Of a stretch of 64,000 nt of DNA, positions 55,490-62,216 are shown piece by piece; within the stretch, counting starts at the first letter, position 1, and each line of letters opens with the position of its first letter. The stretch lies in the NCBI GenBank assembly GCA_965262425.1, contig OZ253536.1, positions 992,001 to 1,056,000 on the forward strand, given 5' to 3'. Position numbers and translations under genes: made by a program. Below the pieces are notes generated by a model. It had not been told where the DNA came from. It did not search any database and saw nothing but the letters and a program-made list of their open reading frames with translations. Source of the DNA: CAZOZZ01 sp965262425 (lineage in GTDB: Bacteria; Acidobacteriota; Terriglobia; 20CM-2-55-15).

Positions 55490-56507
55490 ATGGAAAACTA
55501 CCCTTCCTTAGCAGCTTTTCTGTCTGAGCTTGGCGAAAACTGCCTGCTGCTGGCTCGACATGGGCAGACGGACTGGAATGAAATGAAGATTATTCAAGGG
55601 CAGCAGGACCGGCCCTTGAGCCTCGCCGGTTTCAGGCAACGAAGAAACCTGTTTTTCCTGCTCAATCCGATTCCTCTATACCGAATATATTGCAGCACGC
55701 TCGAAAGAACCATACAGACGGCGACGCCCCTCAGTATTGAGAAAAACCTTGCTCTGGAGAGAAGAACCGAACTCAACGAAGCGAAATTGGGCGTCTTCGA
55801 AGGACAGCACAAGGAGGAATTCGTCGACGAATTTTCAAGAAGCTGCTATCAGTCATTTCTGAAAGACGAGATAAACGTGGTCCTTCCCGGTGGTGGCGAA
55901 AACCTCAAGATGGTCGATCGAAGAGTCCGTCCCCTGATTGCAACTCTCCTGCAGGACGTTCGAGGATCCGGTCACGTGTTAGTCGTCGGGCATCGCAATG
56001 TCAACAAGATGATTATCAGAAACCTCATGGGCCTTTCCATGGAGGAAGGCTACCAGGTGGAACACGAAAGCGCGTGGCTTTATCTTTTTGCCTCCTCCGC
56101 AGAATTTGTGGGCAGTCCAAAGGCCTGTGCGCACATAAGTAATTGAAACAAAGCACCTTATTCTTTTGTTCGACGGCGAATATTCCAGTACCCACTTCGG
56201 TCGGACGCCTACACCCGGTGCCCGGAGCCCCCGCCGGAGGCCCCGTTCCCCATCGCCCACACCAGCCGACACCGCGGAGCGCAGCCGAGGGTCAAGGCCG
56301 GCGCAGCCGCCGAGCTTGCGAGGGAAGCCTTGAGGCTTGGCGAGCACCGTGGTCTCCTCAAGCGGCGATGGAAGACGGTTTTACCCACAAATTCTGCGGA
56401 AGACCCATCTTTTTGCGCCAAAGCGCGCTGAAATTTTCCAGATGGTCATCCCCCCGCCTCAGGAATCGATCGAGATAATGCCGGGATATGAGAAATTGAA
56501 GGTCTGA
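55490..56507 (+). pseudogene. Histidine phosphatase (phosphoglycerate mutase-like), split by MITE-A
   Basis: 5' part 55490-56089, 3' part 56415-56507; together 230 residues. The catalytic histidine is in LLARHGQTDWNEM, with the partner region CSTLERTIQTA and the second His in VLVVGHRNVNKMI. With one ATCTTTTT copy the junction reads WLYLF-APKRAEIFQMV. In the cluster it may strip a phosphate from the product made by the CDP-alcohol enzyme, as for phosphatidylglycerol-phosphate pathways; that is inference. With the MITE the C-terminus becomes a foreign tail (ASSAEFVGSPKACAHISN). Confidence 0.88.
56090..56406. mobile_element. MITE-A copy 5, in histidine phosphatase gene
   Basis: 317 bases with duplication ATCTTTTT (56082-56089 and 56407-56414). 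Excision restores the phosphatase frame. Orientation as copies 1 and 2. Confidence 0.95.
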
Positions 56508-56519
56508 AGACCGAAATGT

Positions 56520-56630
56520 TTCCCCAACCAGAAGACCAAGCCTGATCCTGAGAAGCCTCGGGTTACCGCGGAGATGGGGGGCGTCTGGGCGAAACGGGCG
56601 TTGGAAGAAGCATGGGCGGGGATGGAGTAG
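56520..56630 (+). pseudogene. Fragment of a second HcrB-like FAD subunit (C-terminus)
   Basis: Reading the frame that ends at TAG 56628-56630 gives EMGGVWAKRALEEAWAGME. The intact gene at 45348 ends QMVGVWVKRALEEAWAVMDGG, so 13 of 17 aligned residues match. Nothing of the rest of the gene is present. It suggests a lost duplicate or a site of recombination. Confidence 0.65.
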
Positions 56631-56636
56631 AGGGGA

Positions 56637-56739
56637 AGAGTCCAAAGTCCAAGGTCCAAAGTCCAAGGTCGAGTCTTCCGGAGGTCCAGACCGTCGATTG
56701 TCCGACGTTGGACGTTGGACTTTGGACCTTGGACTCCCC
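56637..56739. repeat. Intergenic AGTCCAA-type hairpin
   Basis: Left arm AGAGTCCAAAGTCCAAGG plus TCCAAAGTCCAAGG; right arm GGACGTTGGACTTTGG and ACCTTGGACTCCC. Long, near-perfect stem between the FAD-subunit fragment and the ompA stop, suited to a terminator for both sides. Confidence 0.75.
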
Positions 56740-56754
56740 GTCTTTCCCCTCGAA

Positions 56755-58104
56755 TCACCGATTCTCCCGTAAAACGATTTCAACTCGCCGGTTGATTGCT
56801 CGGGATTCGTCATCTTCATTCGGAACGATGGGCCGGGAGGAGCCGAAGCCCTCGGCGTGGATGATGTCGTCGGAGAGGCCCGCGGATACGAGGAAATCTC
56901 TGACGGAGTTGGCACGGTCCTCGGACAAGGTGAGGTTCTTGTCTTCATCACCAGAATTGTCCGTGTGTCCGTCGATTCGGATCGTGACGAGATCAGTCGA
57001 TCCCAGGACTCCGACCAGACGAGCCAGAAGCTCGCGAGGTCCAGGATTCAACTCCGACCGTCTACTGTCGAACGCTTCGTTCAGCGTGAACAGAAGGCCC
57101 CGGGCACTTTCCCGGGCTCCGCTTTCGAGCAGGGCCCGTCTCAAGGGAGGCCATGGATCGCTCAAACGCACGATCTCGGCGTCGGACGTGCGAGCGCGCC
57201 GGAGAGCATCATCCTTGTCCAGTCCCAACTCCCGATTTTCCCGCCGGACATCCTGGAGTTCGGACTGTGATTCGTCGAGCCGGCTCTCCAGGTTTTGTCC
57301 CTGACGTTTCAGACGTTGAACTTCAGCTTGAAGCTGTCCGGTCTCCCGTTCGAACGTTTCGGCCCGGTCGGTGACCTCTTCGAGTTCAATCTGGATTGGC
57401 TGCGCCCGTGCCGTGGTCACCGCGATCTGGGACAGGCGAATCGAATCGTTGGCGTAGGGAAGCAGGACCTCCAGCGGCATGCTCCGTCTGAGAAGTTGTT
57501 CCAGGGAATCGGCCGCGATTCGAGCCTGACGGAATTGGGAATTCGCAAGCTTTTCCGCCTGTTCAGCCTCGACGATTTTGAAAGCCATTCGAGCCTGAAC
57601 GATCCGGGGAGGAAGCGCTCCCTGAGGCGGCAGTGAGATCCCGGAATAGTCGTTGAGACCCACCTGGACCGTCATCTCTTCCTCCCGGACCTCATCATCG
57701 AGCGTCGGCCGGCTACGGAACGCCACCGAGGTATGGGGGGTGTCGACCATGAAGTGTGGCTCGGCAGTAATGATGACTCCGAAACGCTGCAGCCGGGTGA
57801 TGGTCTCCAACTCCGCCTTCTGTCCGTCGATTTCCAACTCTCCCAGATTTTCAAACGTGCCTTCGGGAGAAACCGCCCAGACGACGTAGGCGCGAAGGAC
57901 TTCTCCAAAGACCGACAACGGGGCGATCCGCTCCAGTTTTACCTTCAGACGCGTGACGGTGTCCCGGCGCCGGACCTCGATGGACCCGGCCGGCGCCATT
58001 GGGACGTCCACTCGGGAATCGGTTGGCGCCGTGAGCGATGTGAGCTCGACAGGCATCGCCTGGAGCGCAAACATGAGAAAAGTCAGGCAGACATTTGAGA
58101 TCAT
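56755..58104 (-). CDS. OmpA-family outer membrane protein
   Basis: 449 residues from ATG 58104 (an ATG at 58128 adds 8). A signal peptide (MISNVCLTFLMFALQAMPVE) leads to a long N-terminal domain, a coiled-coil stretch (about residues 230-310, EVQRLKRQGQNLESRLDES), and a C-terminal OmpA domain: TIRIDGHTDNSGDEDKNLT, SEDRANSVRDFLVSAGL, GFGSSRPIVPNEDDE and INRRVEIVL. That domain binds peptidoglycan; the coiled coil probably spans periplasm. Confidence 0.88.
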   Translation of the reverse strand: MISNVCLTFLMFALQAMPVELTSLTAPTDSRVDVPMAPAGSIEVRRRDTVTRLKVKLERIAPLSVFGEVLRAYVVWAVSPEGTFENLGELEIDGQKAELETITRLQRFGVIITAEPHFMVDTPHTSVAFRSRPTLDDEVREEEMTVQVGLNDYSGISLPPQGALPPRIVQARMAFKIVEAEQAEKLANSQFRQARIAADSLEQLLRRSMPLEVLLPYANDSIRLSQIAVTTARAQPIQIELEEVTDRAETFERETGQLQAEVQRLKRQGQNLESRLDESQSELQDVRRENRELGLDKDDALRRARTSDAEIVRLSDPWPPLRRALLESGARESARGLLFTLNEAFDSRRSELNPGPRELLARLVGVLGSTDLVTIRIDGHTDNSGDEDKNLTLSEDRANSVRDFLVSAGLSDDIIHAEGFGSSRPIVPNEDDESRAINRRVEIVLRENR

Positions 58105-58201
58105 GCGCACAATTGAACAATCTTGCATACCGAGATTTCAACTAGATTCGAGTCGGGAAAAAGTCGGAGCCTCTGCTTTGTGGTATCGTCGCCTGTTTCT
58201 A

Positions 58202-58795
58202 GTGGTCCCCGCCAGAGATAACGTTACTATCTCCGAAGGAGGTTGCGAGCGGACTGATGAGTGAGATCCACCGCGTGGTATGTGTGACTTTCGACGGTAT
58301 TGAGCGTTCGTGAGGGGCAACCTCCATCGGCCCTACGGGTTCGGGCGGAACGGTACCGTCTTTGGCGTCGCTCCTCCTCACAATGTCGAAGCATTGACTC
58401 CTCGCCTCCTCCGCAGAATTTGTGGGCAGTCCAAAGGCCTGTGCGCACATAAGTAATTGAAACAAAGCACCTTATTCTTTTGTTCGACGGCGAATATTCC
58501 AGTACCCACTTCGGTCGGACGCCTACACCCGGTGCCCGGAGCCCCCGCCGGAGGCCCCGTTCCCCATCGCCCACACCAGCCGACACCGCGGAGCGCAGCC
58601 GAGGGTCAAGGCCGGCGCAGCCGCCGAGCTTGCGAGGGAAGCCTTGAGGCTTGGCGAGCACCGTGGTCTCCTCAAGCGGCGATGGAAGACGGTTTTACCC
58701 ACAAATTCTGCGGAAGACCCGACTCCTCGTCGCTCCCCCAAATCCGGCACCGTTGCACTCCGAAATCTAGTAACGCTATCTCTGGCGGGGACCAC
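58202..58795. mobile_element. MITE-B copy 2 (long form, carries MITE-A)
   Basis: Ends GTGGTCCCCGCCAGAGATAA and mirror, TA on both sides (58200-58201 and 58796-58797). MITE-A copy 6 with its duplication fills 325 bases of the interior, so the original was about 269 bases. It has a 140-base block (about 58230-58370) absent from copy 1, and the opposite orientation. No coding gene is recognised. Confidence 0.85.
58404..58720. mobile_element. MITE-A copy 6, inside MITE-B
   Basis: 317 bases with duplication GACTCCTC (58396-58403 and 58721-58728). Orientation as copies 1, 2 and 5. It proves that MITE-B was present before this MITE-A insertion. Confidence 0.95.
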
Positions 58796-58814
58796 TAGTG
58801 GCGGCCACTGATCC

Positions 58815-59390
58815 ATGATTGGAAGCAAGTACATCGTCATTTCCATCGGAGCGGTTCTCGTGTTGGTCGCGTTGTTGACGTATTCGACACGGGACATCGC
58901 GCCGGATCTGGCCCCCTTCTACCCGACGCCGATGATCGTCGTTGATAGGATGCTGGAGATGGCCGAGATCGATTCCGACGACGTGGTTTATGATCTGGGC
59001 TGTGGAGACGGTCGCATCGTCATCGCGGCGGCCGACCGTTTCGGCGCCCGGGGAGTTGGCGTCGAGTACGATCCCGACGTCGCCCAAAGGGCAATCGACA
59101 ACGTCCGGAACAGCGGGCTGGAGGATCAGGTCGAGATCATCGTCGGCGACGCGATGAAAGTGGACGTGACGCCGGCCACAGTCGTCACCCTCTACCTGCT
59201 ACCGGAGTCGAACCTGAAGCTGAAACCCATTCTGGAGGCTTCACTCGCTCCGGGATCCCGTGTCATCTCCCATGACTGGGACATGGAAGGATGGACGGCG
59301 ACCCGCGTGGAGCGGATGACCGATGGAACCGGGAGGGTGCACACGCTGTACCTCTGGATTATCGGGGAGCAATACCCAACCGGCGGATGA
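58815..59390 (+). CDS. Membrane-anchored SAM methyltransferase
   Basis: 191 residues. An N-terminal transmembrane segment (KYIVISIGAVLVLVALLTYS) precedes a class I methyltransferase fold: motif I VVYDLGCGDGRIVIAAADRF, acidic loop VEYDPDVAQRAIDN, motif II IIVGDAMKVDV. The substrate is unknown; proteins of this length with a membrane anchor are common in sediment bacteria. Confidence 0.83.
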   Translation: MIGSKYIVISIGAVLVLVALLTYSTRDIAPDLAPFYPTPMIVVDRMLEMAEIDSDDVVYDLGCGDGRIVIAAADRFGARGVGVEYDPDVAQRAIDNVRNSGLEDQVEIIVGDAMKVDVTPATVVTLYLLPESNLKLKPILEASLAPGSRVISHDWDMEGWTATRVERMTDGTGRVHTLYLWIIGEQYPTGG

Positions 59391-59846
59391 GGCACCGATC
59401 AGCGGGCCTTTCAACCGCCTGCCCAGCCGTTATTCACTCGCTCCCGACCCGTTATTGGCCCTGGCCGAGGGCTGTGTTCTCAAGCATTTACCTCAAGCGT
59501 TTGAAATGGTAGGCGGTGTAAATCGCTGATCAGAAGTGACTTGCGGCTCACAGTAGGGGCCGGATCCCGGATCCACGGAGGGAAAGCGAGACCTAAGGCG
59601 TTGATGGAACATGGGTTGGGACAGGATGCGATTTGGTTGCTGGACTAGGTCCGGGTGAATATGTATCCTTGTAGCCCAATCCGGCCCGCCACTCATGTCC
59701 ACACCAACGTGGCAATTCATCTCCTTCCCGTTTTGACGGGAGGGTTGTACCGGGTCAGAGGTTCCCCCTTGACCTCTCGGTCGGAACAGGCCGGTTCGAG
59801 GCAACCCACTCGGTGTGCCATCGGATCCGGAAAGGGAGTAAGCGTA
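59391..59846. other. Intergenic stretch, nothing recognised
   Basis: 456 bases without a convincing gene. An upstream in-frame extension of the CBS gene (from about 59655) exists, but it has no start signal and the composition is not protein-like. GGGAG before ATG 59847 decides the start. Confidence 0.5.
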
Positions 59847-60281
59847 ATGAAAGTTATCAAGATAGCCAGAGTTCCAGCGACAACGGTGGGACCCGACGCC
59901 TCAGTAATCGAAGGCATTCGAGTGATGCGGGAAGCAACGGTCGGCGCGGTTCTGGTGGTTGATGGTGGTCAGCCCCTGGGTATATTCAGCGAACGGGACG
60001 TGATGCTTCGCGTCGTGTCGGAGAACAAAGATCCGAAGACGACCAAGATGAGAGAGGTCATGACCGGGCCCGTTCTGACGATCGACAAAGACACGTCAAC
60101 GGACGACGCCTTGAAGATCATGGGAGAACGGCACATCCGTCATCTTCCTGTTGTAAACGAGGAAGGTCAGGTTGAAGGTATGTTGTCGATCCGTCACCTT
60201 CTCCTCGACAAGGTGGAGCACCTGACGCAGGAACTCGATTCTCTCGAGGCCTACTTGGCGGCTGACGGCATTGGTGGCTGA
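59847..60281 (+). CDS. CBS-domain protein
   Basis: 144 residues, a tandem pair of CBS domains: ATVGAVLVVDGGQPLGIFSER and VMTGPVLTIDKDTSTDDALKI with RHIRHLPVVNEEGQVEGM. Such pairs bind adenine nucleotides and act as energy sensors. Start ATG 59847 with GGGAG 8 bases ahead. It is likely the first gene of a loose set with the secreted protein that follows. Confidence 0.85.
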   Translation: MKVIKIARVPATTVGPDASVIEGIRVMREATVGAVLVVDGGQPLGIFSERDVMLRVVSENKDPKTTKMREVMTGPVLTIDKDTSTDDALKIMGERHIRHLPVVNEEGQVEGMLSIRHLLLDKVEHLTQELDSLEAYLAADGIGG

Positions 60282-60433
60282 GGTGTCCGACGAACTCCCG
60301 GAGCCGTTATCACAATTCCTTTCCCGGCGGACGCTTTAGGCGCCGCCTCGCCCCCCCTCGTGCCCTCTCCACATTGAGTTGATCTCCCAGCCTCAATAAC
60401 CCATAATCGGGCCGCAATCACAGAGGAGGTCCG

Positions 60434-61246
60434 GTGAAGACGTTGTTGCTCCTGACTCAGACCGTTGTATTGATCGGAGTGTTCTCAGTGCTCGGCCCGG
60501 CTCAAGACTTGGCCCTACAAGAGCCCGCCCCCGCCGAACCGACCGGCATCCCCACCAAGATCATGGTTCGCGCGGTCTCCCGGGACGCCAAGGTGATCGG
60601 TACCAACGTCGGCGCGGCGCGCATCACGATCACCGACGTCGACACGGGCGAAGTCCTGGCCGAAGGCCTCACGCTTGGGGGCGCGGGCAGCACCGCCAAG
60701 TTGATCGTCGAGCCACGGAAGCGGGGCGAATCCATTTACGACACCCAGGGTGCGGCGGGTTTTCTGGCCACACTGAATCTGGACCGGCCGAAAATGGTTG
60801 AGATCACCGCCGTTGGGCCACTGGGCGATGAGCATGGGAATCAAAAGGCATCGAAGACCATGTTGCTGGTACCGGGCCAGGACATCCTCGGCGACGGTGT
60901 GTTGCTGGAAATACACGGCTTCACCCTGAGGCTGATCCGCGTCGACGAAGTGTCGGGTAAGGTCGGCGTGCCGTACCGGGTTCGGGTCAACCTGACGATG
61001 ACCTGAGGGTGTCCGATTCAGCCCGGTGGGCTGTGGGACTCCGACAAGATCGAAATCGTGGCGCGCCTCGTCCGTGACGGTGAAGTCATCGACGAGGTGG
61101 AGCTCAACTACGCGGGCCGGGTCAGTACATTCGAGGGTGAGATTACTCCGCCCGAGGCCGGGTCGCTCCAACTGGTTGTTCTGGCCATGGACCCCGCTAA
61201 TGCCAACTTCGGGCGGGTGGTTCGGGATCTGTCCGTGATGCAATAG
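60434..61246 (+). CDS. Secreted protein with in-frame UGA, candidate selenoprotein
   Basis: GTG 60434 with AGGAGG ahead starts a secreted protein (VVLIGVFSVLGPAQ near the N-terminus). The frame is open to TGA 61004-61006 (codon 191) and then continues without a stop to TAG 61244-61246, giving 270 residues if read through. Around the TGA the frame reads VNLTMT-U-GCPIQPGGLWDSD, then EIVARLVRDGEVIDEVELN, and the second half is protein-like. Sec there would make a U-G-C redox pair; homologues should show Cys. A nonsense mutation TGC/TGT to TGA is the alternative. Confidence 0.55.
61011..61039 (+). promoter_or_regulatory. Possible SECIS hairpin
   Basis: The inner stem CAGCCC (61019-61024) pairs with GGGCTG (61028-61033), and the apical loop is GGT. 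An outer stem GTCC (61011-61014) pairs with GGAC (61036-61039). Eighteen bases separate the UGA from the loop. That matches the usual bacterial SECIS rules: position just past the UGA, and a G-rich small loop. Confidence 0.45.
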
Positions 61247-61255
61247 GAGGACCGA

Positions 61256-62215
61256 ATGACGGTTCCCACAGCAGCCTCTATTCTGTTTGGGCTCGTCCTG
61301 CTTTTCCCTTCTGCCGCGGTCTCACAACAGTCCGGGCCTCCGTCCACGGACTGGACTCCCCAACAGATCGCCGATGCCGTCGCACCCGTGCGCGCGGGCC
61401 GCAAGCTCACTCCTCCCTCCTGGCCGAACGGTGCCCGTGTCGCGGTTTGCCTGAGCTTCGACGTCGACAACGAAACGCTGGGTCTCAACCGTGGCAACAC
61501 GGCCCCGGTGTCCCTGTCCGCCGGCGAATTCGGTGCGATGAGCGGCCTGCCTCGCGTCCTCGAATTGCTCGACCGCCACGAGGTCCCGGCGTCGTTCTTC
61601 ATCCCGGCCGTCAGTGCGATGCTCCATCCCGGCATGATCCACGAAATCCTCCGGCGCGATCGGCACGAGATCGGAGTCCACGGGTGGATTCACGAAAATC
61701 TTTCCGGAATCGACGATCCCGTCGAAGAGAAACGCCTGATGAACCAGGCGATCGATTACCTCACCCGGATGACCGGGAAACGGCCCGTCGGATACCGTGC
61801 GCCGTCCTGGGCCTTCAGCAAATACACCATCGATTTGATTCAGGAAGCGGGATTTCTGTACGACAGCAGCATGATGGCGATGGACGAGCCCTACGAGCTT
61901 GTCTCGATGGGTCAGCCGACGGGGATGGTCGAACTGCCCGTGGAATGGATTCTCGATGACGCGCCGTATTTCGGTCGGTCCGGATCGCTCCCGTCGCCGA
62001 GCCTGATCTTCGAGGCGTATCGGGACGAGTTCGATGTGGCCTATCAAGAGGGAACGATGCTGATGCTGACGATGCATCCTCACGTCATCGGCCACCGTTC
62101 CCGCATGGTGTATCTCGACAAGCTGGTCACGTATATGAAGTCCAAACCCGGTGTCTGGTTTGCGACCGCCGAACAGATCGCGAACTACATCAAGCAGTCG
62201 AACGAAGCGAATTGA
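61256..62215 (+). CDS. Polysaccharide deacetylase, secreted
   Basis: 319 residues. Signal peptide (ILFGLVLLFPSAAVSQQ) then a NodB-type domain: CLSFDVDNETLG (metal Asp), ASFFIPAVSAML, HEIGVHGWIHENL (His pair), RPVGYRAPSWAFS and TMHPHVIGH. It removes acyl groups from a polysaccharide or peptidoglycan. It starts 10 bases after the candidate selenoprotein and overlaps nothing. Confidence 0.9.
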   Translation: MTVPTAASILFGLVLLFPSAAVSQQSGPPSTDWTPQQIADAVAPVRAGRKLTPPSWPNGARVAVCLSFDVDNETLGLNRGNTAPVSLSAGEFGAMSGLPRVLELLDRHEVPASFFIPAVSAMLHPGMIHEILRRDRHEIGVHGWIHENLSGIDDPVEEKRLMNQAIDYLTRMTGKRPVGYRAPSWAFSKYTIDLIQEAGFLYDSSMMAMDEPYELVSMGQPTGMVELPVEWILDDAPYFGRSGSLPSPSLIFEAYRDEFDVAYQEGTMLMLTMHPHVIGHRSRMVYLDKLVTYMKSKPGVWFATAEQIANYIKQSNEAN

Positions 62216-62216
62216 A

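Noticed and set aside
9201..58798. An 80-90 residue open frame repeated in the MITE-A copies, and its antisense partner
   Set aside because: High GC leaves several frames open. The frames vary at the ends with each insertion site, no ribosome binding site is present, and the protein is Pro/Arg/Gly/Ala-rich. I treat MITE-A as non-coding.
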